From: CAYPIE01 sp964410665
GTDB lineage: Bacteria; Planctomycetota; Planctomycetia; Gemmatales; Gemmataceae
Assembly (NCBI GenBank): GCA_964410665.1
Contig: CAYPIE010000044.1
Span: 1 to 49,103 of the forward strand
Direction of reading: 5' to 3'
DNA: 49,103 bases
Below, piece after piece: positions 34,657 to 43,293 of the stretch (its first letter is position 1; every line of letters starts with the position of its first letter). Made by a program: the position numbers and the translations under genes. The notes under the pieces are model-generated. The model saw only the letters and a list, made by a program, of their open reading frames with translations, made no database searches and was not told the DNA's origin.

Positions 34657-35526
34657 TTAGCGATCCATGGCCGTTTCGGTCGCTTCTACCTTGGCCACCC
34701 GAACGGTGGGACCAAATTCGACTTCGGTCTGCTTGCCAGCCCGGACAATGATCTGCTTGTTCTCGACGACCGGTTGGTTGTCTCGGGTGTACTCGACACG
34801 CAGATCATACGCATAGGTGCGATTCGTTTGCAGCTTGGGCGTGACAAAGCGTCGCTCATTACTGGTCAGATCGGTCAGTTGATTGTTGGCGTACAGCTTG
34901 GCATTCTCGGGAAGACGCACCACAACCGTGGCACGCTCGGCGTTCCGTTGACCATAGCTGGAGCCGACGCCGGCTGGCGGCATCGCTCCCTCACCCATCG
35001 GGGTGGTGGTCGAGGGTGCAGTCTGGGTGCCGGGGACGACCGTGTCGGGGACGACTGTGCCGGGGACCGTGTAGTTGGGAACTACGGAGCCTGGAGCGAC
35101 GCTACCACCGTAGCAACCACCACCGTAGCAACCACCTCCGGAATACATCATCCCGTAGGGGCTGCCATAGCAACCGCCCCCATAACAACCACCGCCATAA
35201 CACCCGCCGTAGCAGGAGGCATAGGAGCTTCCGTAACACCCTCCGTAGCATCCGCCGTAGCAAGAGAAATAGGAGGCACCATAGCAGCCATTGCAGGAAG
35301 CATAGCCACGACCATAGCAGCTACCGTAACCGCCATAGCAGCTACCGTAGCAGCCGCCGTAGCAGCTCCGACGTCCGCCATAGCCACCATAGCAGCTACC
35401 GTAGCAGCCATAGCAGCTGCTATAACAGCCGCCGTAGCAGCCATAACACGACGCACGTCGGCGGTGGCCGAAGTCCGGCATATCCGGAGCTGTGGTCATC
35501 GCCATCATCATCACCATGGTGTACAT
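34657..35526 (-). CDS. Cys/Gly/Tyr-repeat protein with C-terminal TIGR03000-like domain (paralog 1)
   Basis: 289 residues from the ATG at 35526, with GGGAG nine bases upstream. A short N-terminus (MYTMVMMMAMTTAPDMPDFG) precedes about 125 residues of Cys-Tyr-Gly repeats (CYGGCYGSCYGGYG and variants) with dozens of cysteines. A Pro/Val/Thr linker (VPGTVVPDTVVPGTQ) leads to a domain matching the TIGR03000 planctomycete pattern: ATVVVRLPENAKLYANNQLTD, RRFVTPKLQTNRTYAYDLRVEYTRD, and AGKQTEVEFG. The N-terminus is too short for a standard signal peptide, so its location is open. The repeats could bind metal or form disulfide networks (inference). It follows its paralog on the same strand, 228 bp downstream. 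Confidence 0.82.
   Translation of the reverse strand: MYTMVMMMAMTTAPDMPDFGHRRRASCYGCYGGCYSSCYGCYGSCYGGYGGRRSCYGGCYGSCYGGYGSCYGRGYASCNGCYGASYFSCYGGCYGGCYGSSYASCYGGCYGGGCYGGGCYGSPYGMMYSGGGCYGGGCYGGSVAPGSVVPNYTVPGTVVPDTVVPGTQTAPSTTTPMGEGAMPPAGVGSSYGQRNAERATVVVRLPENAKLYANNQLTDLTSNERRFVTPKLQTNRTYAYDLRVEYTRDNQPVVENKQIIVRAGKQTEVEFGPTVRVAKVEATETAMDR
35100..35450 (-). repeat. Degenerate tandem repeats coding Cys-Tyr-Gly units
   Basis: Short units such as CCGTAGCAGCCGCCGTAGCAG (plus-strand text) recur in imperfect copies of 9, 12, 15 and 24 bp. Each TAGCAG or TAACA stands for a Cys-Tyr codon pair on the minus strand. Long frames in the other directions here (His/Arg/Ser-rich and Ala/Thr-rich) are products of this repeat, not genes. 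Confidence 0.75.
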
Positions 35527-35754
35527 TCTTGCGTTCTCCCGAGAAATCCAGACGAAAGTGCTAACTCGCGCGAGTCGCGGAATGCATGCCAAGCATTCCG
35601 CTGCCAGTCAGGATAGGCAGTAGACATAGGATGGTCAAAAGAAAGGGGGTGAATTTTTCGGGAAATGTGGATGGATTTTGACGACTCTCCGGGGAAAGGG
35701 TCGCACGATCATGCGGGCGGGGAGGATTTTCGGTCCCCGCCCTCGGGGGAACCC

Positions 35755-36624
35755 TTACTTTTGGGCCAGTAAGGTTCGATTCAGTTCACTGAAGTCCACA
35801 GTCAGACGATCGTTTGCGCGAAAAGTGACAACCCGTTCGCGTTGCTCACGCAGGCCGTCCACTTCCAGGGTGGCCCGGAAGGTGTAGGTATATTTCTTGG
35901 CTGCCTTCAGGACCGGGGTATGAAAGCGGCGAATAGACCCGGTCTCTTCGCGCGGTTGAGCATCAACAAATAGTCGTGCATCTTTTGGGGTAAGAACCGT
36001 GATCTGGGCCCGGCCATCCAGAGCCGAATCGGTGCTGACATACCGATCTCCCTCGCGATCTTGGCTCACACGACCGGGGGCACCCGGGATGGGTGGTGGA
36101 GTCGTAGGGGCTCCACTGGGTGCAGGGGAGCTGGGAAGGATTGGCAGACTCGGGGCGACCGATGGAGGGCGAACGCCTCCTTCTGGGGTGAACCCGGTTC
36201 CTGGGGTGATGCCAGGTGTACCGGTGTCCATATCTATGGCCGCCGAACCCAGTGGTTGGCTCCGATAAAACGTACCGGGCATAAACGTCGGGTAAAAATT
36301 CGTGAAGAAGACTCCCTGACCCGTGCCGTAGCAGCCGCCGCAGCCGCCGTGGCAGCTATGGAAATGGCCATGACAGCTGCCGTAACAACCATGACAGCTG
36401 CTGTAACAGCCATGACAGCTGCTGTAACAGCCATGACAGCTAGACCAGCAGCCAAAGTAACCCCGCCGATAAAAACCGGTGAAGCCGTGGCAACTGCCAT
36501 AGCAACCATGGCAGGAAACGACCGGGGCACAGCAGCAGCCGTGATGGCTCTGGCGGAACCGACCGCCGAATTCGGGGGTTTCTGAAGCGCTGGTCAACGC
36601 CACCAGCATTACTACGCTGTACAT
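35755..36624 (-). CDS. Cys/His/Gly-repeat protein with C-terminal TIGR03000-like domain (paralog 2)
   Basis: 289 residues from the ATG at 36624, with GGGAG five bases upstream. The N-terminus (MYSVVMLVALTSASETPEFG) closely matches that of the downstream paralog. Residues about 30-95 are repeats of CHGCYSS and CHGCYGS type, richer in His than in the paralog. A Pro/Gly linker (GTPGITPGTGFTPEGGVRPP) follows, then the TIGR03000-like domain: AQITVLTPKDARLFVDAQP, RRFHTPVLKAAKKYTYTFRATLEVDG and RANDRLTVDFS. Cys and His in this density suggest metal binding or cross-linking (inference). Function unknown. Equal length and matching ends show both genes come from one duplication, with the repeat zone diverging faster. 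Confidence 0.82.
   Translation of the reverse strand: MYSVVMLVALTSASETPEFGGRFRQSHHGCCCAPVVSCHGCYGSCHGFTGFYRRGYFGCWSSCHGCYSSCHGCYSSCHGCYGSCHGHFHSCHGGCGGCYGTGQGVFFTNFYPTFMPGTFYRSQPLGSAAIDMDTGTPGITPGTGFTPEGGVRPPSVAPSLPILPSSPAPSGAPTTPPPIPGAPGRVSQDREGDRYVSTDSALDGRAQITVLTPKDARLFVDAQPREETGSIRRFHTPVLKAAKKYTYTFRATLEVDGLREQRERVVTFRANDRLTVDFSELNRTLLAQK
36369..36440 (-). repeat. 21-bp tandem repeat, 3.4 copies
   Basis: The unit CATGACAGCTGCTGTAACAGC is exact at 36390-36410 and 36411-36431, slightly changed at 36369-36389 and partial from 36432. It encodes a 7-residue Cys/His/Gly/Tyr unit on the minus strand. Near identity suggests recent slippage or unequal exchange. Confidence 0.85.
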
Positions 36625-36882
36625 GGGTTCTCCCTGGGTGACTGGGTTCGATGGAGGTGAATGTCGCGAAGCTGCTTGAGGCAGCGAACGAGAAAATAGG
36701 ATAATTGGGTAAAAGATTGGGGTCACGCTCAACCTGGAAAAATCCCAGGCGGCTGTGGCTCAGGCGGGCCGTGCGATTGGTTTCCTCTCCCCGATGTGAA
36801 CTTTCCGGAGTAGAATACTCAAGTTTGCCATTGCACCGACCGGAAGAGGCCGCGTTGTTCTGCCTCAGGAGGCTTTCTGTTC

Positions 36883-38247
36883 ATGTCTCGACGCAATCTT
36901 GCTTGGTTGCTCGGCGTTCCGGGTGTCATCATCCTCGGCTTGACCATTGCCTATAGCGCCCCGTTTCGCACCCATGATCTGAACTATCAGCTGGTTCGTA
37001 CTGTGGTCAATGTGCTCGCCGAGGTGGAGCAACACTATGTCAAGAAGCTGACCCCCGAGCAGCGTAAGCAACTGGTTGAGGACATGATCAACGGTGGGCT
37101 GACCCGGCTCGATCCTTACTCGGGTTATTTTAACGCCGATGCCTACCGCCAGTTCGAGACGCAGAGCGAGGGGAACTTTTCGGGGGTCGGCATCCAGATC
37201 AACATCGACCATGGGACCGGCTTGCCGCTGGTGGTCAGCCCGATGGTCGGTACCCCGGCTTATGAGGCGGGCATCCTGGCCGGCGATCTTATCCTCGAGG
37301 TGGATGGCCAGTCCACCGAAAACATGAGCATGAGCGAACTCATTCGCGCCATCATGGGGGAGGAGGGAACCGAGGTCACGCTGACCGTTGTGCATGAGGG
37401 GGACAAACAGCCGGCCAAGATTGCCATCACTCGGGGGAAGATTGAGGTGGAATCGGTGCTGGGCTGGGAACGCTATACCAACGACCCGTCCCGTTGGGAT
37501 TACTATCTCGATCACGATGCCAACATTGCCTATATCCGTCTGGTCGCGTTCAATGAGCACACCGCCGATGACTTGCGTAAAGCGCTACTCCAGCTCCAAA
37601 AGCAAGGAGTACAAGGGCTTATCCTTGACCTCCGCGACAACCCGGGTGGACTTCTGACCCAAGCCATCGAGGTCAGCGATTTATTCTTAGACCAAGGAGA
37701 AATCGTCAGTACCCGCGACCGCAACGGCCGCGGCCGCTCGTGGTCTGCTTCGGAGGGGGACACGCTATTGAAGCCCGCCGGGCAACACCCCATGGTCGTC
37801 TTGATCAACCGGAACTCGGCCAGTGCCGCCGAGATTGTCGCTGCAGCGCTCCAGGATCACCAGCGTGTCGCGGTGGTCGGCGAGCGGAGTTTTGGCAAGG
37901 GGAGCGTGCAAAGAGTGATCGAGCTACCTGGCCTGGGTGATGGTGCCGCGGCGTTGAAACTGACGACCAACACCTACTGGCGGCCTAGTGGCAAGAACAT
38001 TCATCGCTTGCCCGATGCCGGGGAGTCGGATGAGTGGGGGGTGTCGCCGAACCCCGAGATGACGGTCAAACTCACCCCCGAGGAACGCCTGGCCTATCTG
38101 CGCTACCGTCGGGCAAAAGATGTGGTTGCCGGCAAAGGCGGCAAGCAGGCGGACGACGAAGCTGCCCAGCTCGCGGAAGACTTCGAGGATAAGATCCTGC
38201 AGAAGGGGTTGGCGGTAGTTCGAGAAAAGCTGAAAGCGACGAAGTGA
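36883..38247 (+). CDS. S41-family C-terminal processing peptidase
   Basis: 454 residues; AGGAGG is 10 bases before the ATG. An N-terminal helix (WLLGVPGVIILGLTIAYSA, 8-26) anchors or exports it. A helical segment (LAEVEQHYVKKLTPEQRKQLVEDMINGGLTRLDPYSGYF) is the usual CtpA prefix. The PDZ domain is at about 95-175 (GVGIQINID, SPMVGTPAYEAGILAGDLILEVDGQS). The protease core has IRLVAFNEHTADDL, LDLRDNPGGLL, nucleophile Ser314 in NRNSASAAEI and Lys339 in GERSFGKGSVQ, the Ser-Lys dyad with the expected 25-residue spacing. Such enzymes trim C-termini of exported proteins. It stands alone in its direction; no obvious substrate is adjacent. Confidence 0.95.
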   Translation: MSRRNLAWLLGVPGVIILGLTIAYSAPFRTHDLNYQLVRTVVNVLAEVEQHYVKKLTPEQRKQLVEDMINGGLTRLDPYSGYFNADAYRQFETQSEGNFSGVGIQINIDHGTGLPLVVSPMVGTPAYEAGILAGDLILEVDGQSTENMSMSELIRAIMGEEGTEVTLTVVHEGDKQPAKIAITRGKIEVESVLGWERYTNDPSRWDYYLDHDANIAYIRLVAFNEHTADDLRKALLQLQKQGVQGLILDLRDNPGGLLTQAIEVSDLFLDQGEIVSTRDRNGRGRSWSASEGDTLLKPAGQHPMVVLINRNSASAAEIVAAALQDHQRVAVVGERSFGKGSVQRVIELPGLGDGAAALKLTTNTYWRPSGKNIHRLPDAGESDEWGVSPNPEMTVKLTPEERLAYLRYRRAKDVVAGKGGKQADDEAAQLAEDFEDKILQKGLAVVREKLKATK

Positions 38248-38437
38248 TGATTAACGTATCGACGCACCACATACAAAATATACAGTCTTTACATGACAGC
38301 GCTTTGGTTCGCCCATCTTCGTGCGCCGTTTTTCCTGCATCCGCGAACGTTGTGCATTAGGGCCAGGGAGTCGGGGAAGAAGGTTAACACCAGGATAACG
38401 CCGGTCAGAGGCCGGTGGCGAAAAAAACGTTGTTCCG

Positions 38438-39778
38438 CTATTCTAGCAACCATGGCCGCAGCTCACCCGCCAAGAACACCGAGCCACTGATGGCGATCAG
38501 GTCGTCGGTTCGCGACACTTGACGGGCGATCTTCAATGCTTCGCCCGGGTCTGGGTTCGCCAGAACCGGGCAGTCTCCCTTCAGCTTCTGGACTTGGTCG
38601 GCCAGCTGCCTGGCCGGGACGACCCGTGGGTTGGAGCGGTACTCGGTGGCCACCACCCGGTCGAAGTGGGGCAAGAGCACTTCCAGCATCCCTGGCACGT
38701 CTTTGTCGGTGGAGATGGCCAGCAGCAGCCAGCGTTGGCCACGGACGGGGAACGACTGCGTCAGGGTTTCGACCAGGGCCTGGGCCGAGGCCACGTTGTG
38801 GGCGCAATCGAGCAGGATCAACGGCTCGCGCTGGATCACCTCGAGCCGCGCCGGCCAGCGGACCTGGGCCACGCCCGCGGCCACCGCGGTGTCGGCGACC
38901 GGCGTGCCTTCACGCCTGAGCCACTCGATGGCCTGGACGGCTCCAGCGGCGTTCTCGGCCTGGTGTGCTCCCAGCAGACCCAGCTCCAGGCGGGGCCAAG
39001 CGCGTTCGCTGGTCTGGATGTGCACGTGGGGTGGGCAGGGCGGCACCTTGTCCGGTTGGCCCGGTTCGTAGGTGTAGTGGAAGTCGCGGCCGAGTAAAGC
39101 CAGCGGGCTACCGACCTCGGCGGCACGCTCGATGATGACCTCGACGGCATCGGGGGCGTTGGCAGTGCAGATGGCCGGGCGGCCGGGCTTGAGGATACCG
39201 GCTTTTTCACGGGCGATCAGAGGGAGCTTGTCGCCGAGCTGGGCCATATGGTCAAAGCTGATACTGGTGATGAGACTCAGTACCGGCAGGCAGACGTTGG
39301 TCGAGTCGAAGCGGCCGCCGAGGCCGACCTCGATGATGGCCAGGTCGACTTGTTGCCGCTGAAAGTACAGGAATCCCAGGGCGGTGCCAATCTCGAAGAA
39401 AGTGGGGATCTGTTGTGGGTCGCCGGCGTCTTGCAAGGAGCGGACGTATGGGATCATCTCGGCCAGCAGGGCGGCTAGCATCGACGGAAGGATCGGCTGG
39501 CCGTCGATACGGAAACGTTCCTCGACCCGAGTCAGGTGTGGCGAGGTGAACAGGCCGGTACGGTATCCAGCGTGCTGCAGGATTGCAGCTAGCATGGCCG
39601 CGGTCGAGCCTTTGCCCTTGGTGCCGGCAATGTGCAAGATGCGTAGCCGGTCCTGAGGGTTGCCCAGGTGGTCGAGCAATCGCCGCATGCGGTCGAGTTT
39701 AAGGTCGCCTGGCCTGGCGGTGCGGCGTTCATAGTTGATCAGGCCATACCAGAAGGCCAGGGTTTCGTCGTAGTTCAT
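38438..39778 (-). CDS. folC: Folylpolyglutamate synthase / dihydrofolate synthase
   Basis: 446 residues from the ATG at 39778 (MNYDETLAFWYGLINYE, which matches the family start). It adds glutamate to dihydropteroate or folates using ATP, in the cytoplasm. Visible are the P-loop GTKGKGST (52-59), TSPHLTRVEERFRIDG, the Mur-ligase FEIGTALGFLYF and EVGLGGRFDSTNV, SFDHMAQLGDKLPLIAREKAGI, and LDCAHNVASAQAL in the C-terminal domain. An in-frame ATG 14 codons upstream adds a Pro/Ser-rich tail and is less likely; no clear Shine-Dalgarno settles it. It follows glmS on the same strand but a structured 173-bp gap separates them. Confidence 0.93.
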   Translation of the reverse strand: MNYDETLAFWYGLINYERRTARPGDLKLDRMRRLLDHLGNPQDRLRILHIAGTKGKGSTAAMLAAILQHAGYRTGLFTSPHLTRVEERFRIDGQPILPSMLAALLAEMIPYVRSLQDAGDPQQIPTFFEIGTALGFLYFQRQQVDLAIIEVGLGGRFDSTNVCLPVLSLITSISFDHMAQLGDKLPLIAREKAGILKPGRPAICTANAPDAVEVIIERAAEVGSPLALLGRDFHYTYEPGQPDKVPPCPPHVHIQTSERAWPRLELGLLGAHQAENAAGAVQAIEWLRREGTPVADTAVAAGVAQVRWPARLEVIQREPLILLDCAHNVASAQALVETLTQSFPVRGQRWLLLAISTDKDVPGMLEVLLPHFDRVVATEYRSNPRVVPARQLADQVQKLKGDCPVLANPDPGEALKIARQVSRTDDLIAISGSVFLAGELRPWLLE

Positions 39779-39842
39779 CGCAAACGCAGGACTGGAGGGT
39801 GGCGGAGGCCGGGGCGCCATCGTCCGCCGGCAGCTACATTGA

Positions 39843-39923
39843 GAATTGGCTTATGAGGCGAGAGGATGGTCGGGAAGGGATACACCGGCCCCGGATCAAC
39901 CGGGGCGGCCGCAAAGCCAATTC
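39843..39923 (-). terminator. Nested inverted repeats between glmS and folC
   Basis: Outer arms GAATTGGCTT (39843-39852) and AAGCCAATTC (39914-39923) are a perfect 10-bp pair. Inside lies a perfect 7-bp GC hairpin, GCCCCGG (39888-39894) with CCGGGGC (39900-39906) and a 5-nt loop. The group sits 29 bp past the glmS stop and 65 bp before the folC start. It can end glmS transcription or act as a processed leader of folC. Confidence 0.5.
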
Positions 39924-39951
39924 GACGATGTGGACACCATTCGAGTGGAGG

Positions 39952-41796
39952 CTACTCGACCGTCACGGACTTGGCTAAATTCCGCGGCTTGTCCACATCG
40001 CAACCACGCAAGACCGCGATGTAGTAGGCCAACAGTTGTAGCGGGATCACCGTGACCAGGGGTTGGAGGTACTCAGGCACATCCGGAACCAGGATCACCT
40101 CATCGGCACGCGCCTCGACTTGGGTGAGGATCTCTTCATTGCCTTGGTTGGTAATGGCAATCACTGGGCCGCCACGGGCACGTACCTCTTCGAGGTTGCT
40201 CATGACCTTCTCGAAGACTGCACCGCTGGGCACTAGGAAGATCGACGGTGTGTCACGATCGACCAGGGCGATCGGGCCATGCTTCATTTCGGCAGCCGGG
40301 TAGCCTTCGGCATGGATATAGCTAATTTCTTTGAGCTTTAGTGCCCCTTCGAGGGCCACCGGATAGAGGTACTGCCGGCCCAGGTAGAGCATGTTGTTGG
40401 CCTGGTAGTATCGCTCGGCCACCTTGCGGACTTCGTCCTGGCAGCGGAGAGTTTGCCGCACAATCTTCGGGATGGTGTGCAACTCCTCGATCATCCGCAC
40501 CCCTTGCAGATTGGACAAGTGTCGCATGCGGCCAAAGTGCAAGGCGAGCATGCTCAGCACGGCGACTTGGGAAGTGAACGCCTTGGTGCTGGCCACGCCG
40601 ATTTCTGGGCCAGCGTGTAGGTAGACACCTCCATCCGCCTCGCGGGCGATGGTGCTACCGACGACGTTACAGATCGCCAGGGTGGGGTGACCCTTTCGCT
40701 TCGACTCGCGGAGGGCCGCCAGAGTGTCGGCGGTCTCACCCGACTGAGTGATGGCGACGACGATAGTGTTACGATCCATCGGTGGGTTGCGATAGCGGAA
40801 TTCGCTGGCGTATTCGACCTCGACTGGGATGCGGGCAAACTCCTCAAACAGATACTCGCCCACTAATCCCGCGTGGTAGCTGGTGCCGCAGCCGGTGAGG
40901 ATGATCCGCTCGGCTTGACGTAGCTGCTGCACATCCAGATTCAGCCCCCCAAAATGGGCTGAGGCCTCGGTTTCACTGAGCCGGCCACGCATGGCGTTTT
41001 CCAGGGCTTCGGGCTGCTCATGAATCTCCTTGAGCATGTGGTGTGCAAAGGCGCCTCTGTCGGTGTCGCCGACTTCCCAATCGATGGTATGCACAGCCAT
41101 CTCGACCGGGGTGCGGTCGGCGTCTTGAATGTGCCAGTCGTCGCGGGTGAGCATGCACAGCTGGCGGTCGTGGAGGTAGACGACCTTCTGGGTCTGGCCG
41201 ATCAGGGCTGCTGGGTCGGAGGCCAGGAAATGCTCACCCTCGCCAATGCCCAGGACCAAGGGCGAACCCAGTCGGGCGGCCACGACCAGATCCGGATTGC
41301 GTGGGCTGACGACCGCCAGGCCATAGGTGCCTTTGAGCAGCGGCAGGACTTGCCGCACGGCTTCGAGCAGGTCGCCGTTGAGGTGATAGGCGATCAGCTG
41401 GGCGATCACCTCGGTGTCGGTGTCGCTGGTGAAGGTGATCCCCTCGCTTTGCAGCTGCCGCTTGAGGCTAGCGTAGTTCTCGATGACACCGTTGTGGACC
41501 ACGGCGACCATGCCGTCACCGTCGCCGGCCAAGTGCGGGTGGGCGTTAGCGTCCGAGGCCACCCCATGCGTTGCCCAGCGCGTGTGGCTGATGCCTAAGC
41601 AGCCCGGAGCAGGCTTGCCCTGAAGCAGGCTGCCCAGGTCGCTGACCCGGCCGGCGCGCTTGCGCCAATGCAGCTTCCGTCCGGTGATGGTCGCCAGCCC
41701 GGCGCTATCGTAGCCACGATATTCCAGGCGACGTAGGCCTTCTAGCAGGATCGGTTCCGCTTCCCTGGTCCCGACATAGCCCAAGATCCCGCACAT
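39952..41796 (-). CDS. glmS: Glutamine--fructose-6-phosphate aminotransferase (isomerizing)
   Basis: 614 residues from the ATG at 41796, giving MCGILGYVG; Cys2 becomes the N-terminal nucleophile after Met removal, which fixes this start over an upstream ATG at 41967. GGAGG is 13 bases upstream. The enzyme makes glucosamine-6-phosphate for amino-sugar, lipid A and wall synthesis. The glutaminase half has RLEYRGYDSAGLA, SHTRWATHG, HNGVIENY and TDTEVIAQL. The isomerase half has two SIS domains with LTGCGTSYHAGLVGEYLFEE, ITQSGETADTLAAL, EIGVASTKAFTSQ and AEMKHGPIALVD, and the end DKPRNLAKSVTVE is canonical. No ribozyme-like leader is seen. Confidence 0.97.
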   Translation of the reverse strand: MCGILGYVGTREAEPILLEGLRRLEYRGYDSAGLATITGRKLHWRKRAGRVSDLGSLLQGKPAPGCLGISHTRWATHGVASDANAHPHLAGDGDGMVAVVHNGVIENYASLKRQLQSEGITFTSDTDTEVIAQLIAYHLNGDLLEAVRQVLPLLKGTYGLAVVSPRNPDLVVAARLGSPLVLGIGEGEHFLASDPAALIGQTQKVVYLHDRQLCMLTRDDWHIQDADRTPVEMAVHTIDWEVGDTDRGAFAHHMLKEIHEQPEALENAMRGRLSETEASAHFGGLNLDVQQLRQAERIILTGCGTSYHAGLVGEYLFEEFARIPVEVEYASEFRYRNPPMDRNTIVVAITQSGETADTLAALRESKRKGHPTLAICNVVGSTIAREADGGVYLHAGPEIGVASTKAFTSQVAVLSMLALHFGRMRHLSNLQGVRMIEELHTIPKIVRQTLRCQDEVRKVAERYYQANNMLYLGRQYLYPVALEGALKLKEISYIHAEGYPAAEMKHGPIALVDRDTPSIFLVPSGAVFEKVMSNLEEVRARGGPVIAITNQGNEEILTQVEARADEVILVPDVPEYLQPLVTVIPLQLLAYYIAVLRGCDVDKPRNLAKSVTVE

Positions 41797-41987
41797 GATT
41801 TGCTTTGTTCCTCCGCGACCTGGCTGCTGCATCCTGCGCAGAAGCGTTCGGGGTGCGTGCTGTTGGCGTCGCCATAGACTGCACGAGTTAACCTGTTTGG
41901 GAAAACTTCGGCAAGGCCACTTCGCTTTTCCCTCGAGCCGGCTGATTATGGTATCTTCAAGAGGCACCCATGCTCCGGAGGTTTGCC

Positions 41988-42473
41988 ATGCGGATCGGCA
42001 TCATCAGCGACACCCATGATCGCCATGGGGCGGTGGCCGAGGCCTTACGCCTGTTGGCTGCCCAGCAGGTCGAACTCATCTTGCACTGTGGCGATATCGA
42101 GTCACCCGAAACCGTGCTTTTGTTCATGGGGACCCCGACGCACTTTGTGCTGGGCAATTGCGATACCAATCCAACCCGTCTCGCCGAGGCGATCGCCGAG
42201 ATTGACGGCACCTTGCACGAGCCGTATGGCCAGTTAGAGCTGGCCGGACAGCAGATCGCCTGGCTCCATGGTCATCATCAGACCGTGATGCGCGAGCTAG
42301 AACAGAGCAATCGCTTCGATTACCTGTTTTATGGCCACAGCCACCAGGCCAGTGAGCACCAGACAGGGAAGACACGGGTGATCAATCCCGGTGCGATGAC
42401 CCGGGTGCAGATCTGTTCGTGTCTGGTCCTCGACCTGTCTAACGGAGAAACCCGCTCGCTGGGTTTTCGCTAA
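41988..42473 (+). CDS. YfcE/MJ0936-type metallophosphoesterase
   Basis: 161 residues from the ATG at 41988, with GGAGG six bases upstream. Metal-binding residues of the calcineurin-like fold are in order: Asp8 and His10 in IISDTHD, Asp36 in HCGDIES, Asn57 in LGNCD, His94/His96 in LHGHH and His117/His119 in YGHSHQ. This fits the small YfcE-like phosphodiesterases that need Mn or Ni and cleave phosphodiesters; the natural substrate is not known. It diverges from glmS, 191 bp away. The 138-bp gap to the next gene suggests a separate transcript. Confidence 0.93.
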   Translation: MRIGIISDTHDRHGAVAEALRLLAAQQVELILHCGDIESPETVLLFMGTPTHFVLGNCDTNPTRLAEAIAEIDGTLHEPYGQLELAGQQIAWLHGHHQTVMRELEQSNRFDYLFYGHSHQASEHQTGKTRVINPGAMTRVQICSCLVLDLSNGETRSLGFR

Positions 42474-42611
42474 GCCAGCGACTCCCAAGTCTGGCACATA
42501 TTTCGCCTTTTTTCTGGCGACAAACCGGAAGAACTTCCTAAAAATGTTCAAGGCCGGGACGCGGCATGGGGCCGTTTCCGGCAGCACGTCCACCACATGG
42601 GAGGATCGACA

Positions 42612-43148
42612 ATGCGTTTGCTGCTGACGGGATGCATGGCGATGATCGCGGTGAGCTCGGCCCAGGCGGAGAAGTTCACCCTCACCCCAAAAAACACCAA
42701 GGTCGAGTTCGTAGGCACCAAGACCAACGGCAAGCACGAGGGTGGCTTCCAAAAGTGCATGGGCAGCTGCACCTGTGCTGCCAACGACCCGACCATGCTA
42801 CAGATCATGGTCGAGATCGACTGCAACTCGATGTACACCGACAACCGCAAACTGACCGCTCACCTCAAGTCACCTGACTTCTTCGACGTCCGTAGCAACC
42901 CCAAGGCCAAGTTCGTCACCAAAAAGGTCGAGAAGACCGATAAGGGCCTGAAGATCAAAGGCGAACTGACCATGTGTGGCAAGACGGCCCTAGTCGAGTT
43001 CCCGGCCAAGGTCAGCATGGACGGCAACAAGATGACTCTGACCAGCGAATTCAAGATCGACCGTACCAAGTGGGGCATGACCTACGGCAAGGGCATGATC
43101 GACGATATGGTCACTCTGAAGATCTCGGTCCAGGCCGAAGCCAAGTAA
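42612..43148 (+). CDS. YceI-like secreted lipid-binding-fold protein
   Basis: 178 residues from the ATG at 42612, with GGGAGG seven bases upstream. A signal peptide (MRLLLTGCMAMIAVSSAQA-E) is followed by a YceI-type beta-barrel: FTLTPKNTKVEFVGTKTNGKHEGGF, LTAHLKSPDFFDVRSNPKAKFVTKKV, KIKGELTMCGKTALVEFPAKV, and FKIDRTKWGMTYGKGMIDDMVTLKISV. YceI proteins bind isoprenoid-like molecules in the periplasm. An odd feature is the CMGSCTCA insert near residues 53-60, with a further Cys in IDCNSM, which could form disulfides or hold metal. It ends before a GC hairpin at 43231. Confidence 0.9.
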   Translation: MRLLLTGCMAMIAVSSAQAEKFTLTPKNTKVEFVGTKTNGKHEGGFQKCMGSCTCAANDPTMLQIMVEIDCNSMYTDNRKLTAHLKSPDFFDVRSNPKAKFVTKKVEKTDKGLKIKGELTMCGKTALVEFPAKVSMDGNKMTLTSEFKIDRTKWGMTYGKGMIDDMVTLKISVQAEAK

Positions 43149-43230
43149 GCCGCCCGCAGGGCAGCTGCCAGAAAGTGAAACGTCAGAAGAAAACAGCAAA
43201 AATAACATTAATAATCTGTATGTTCATGTA

Positions 43231-43254
43231 AGCCCCGGCCTTAGGTTCGGGGCT
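43231..43254 (+). terminator. Hairpin downstream of the YceI-like gene
   Basis: AGCCCCG (43231-43237) and CGGGGCT (43248-43254) form a perfect 7-bp stem with a 10-nt loop that can fold again (CC-TTA-GG). It is 82 bp after the stop and 39 bp before the next start. An AT-rich run precedes it and no U-run follows. Confidence 0.5.
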
Positions 43255-43293
43255 AGTTGCTACCGGAAGATTACGCCACCCAGGAGTCGCAGC

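Noticed and set aside
35016..35616. Long plus-strand frames rich in His/Arg/Ser or Ala/Thr/Ile opposite the Cys-rich repeat protein
   Set aside because: They arise from the triplet-periodic repeats of the minus-strand gene and have no start signals or family features.
41797..41987. glmS ribozyme or riboswitch in the glmS leader
   Set aside because: No conserved core of the glmS ribozyme is visible and this element is known mainly from Firmicutes.
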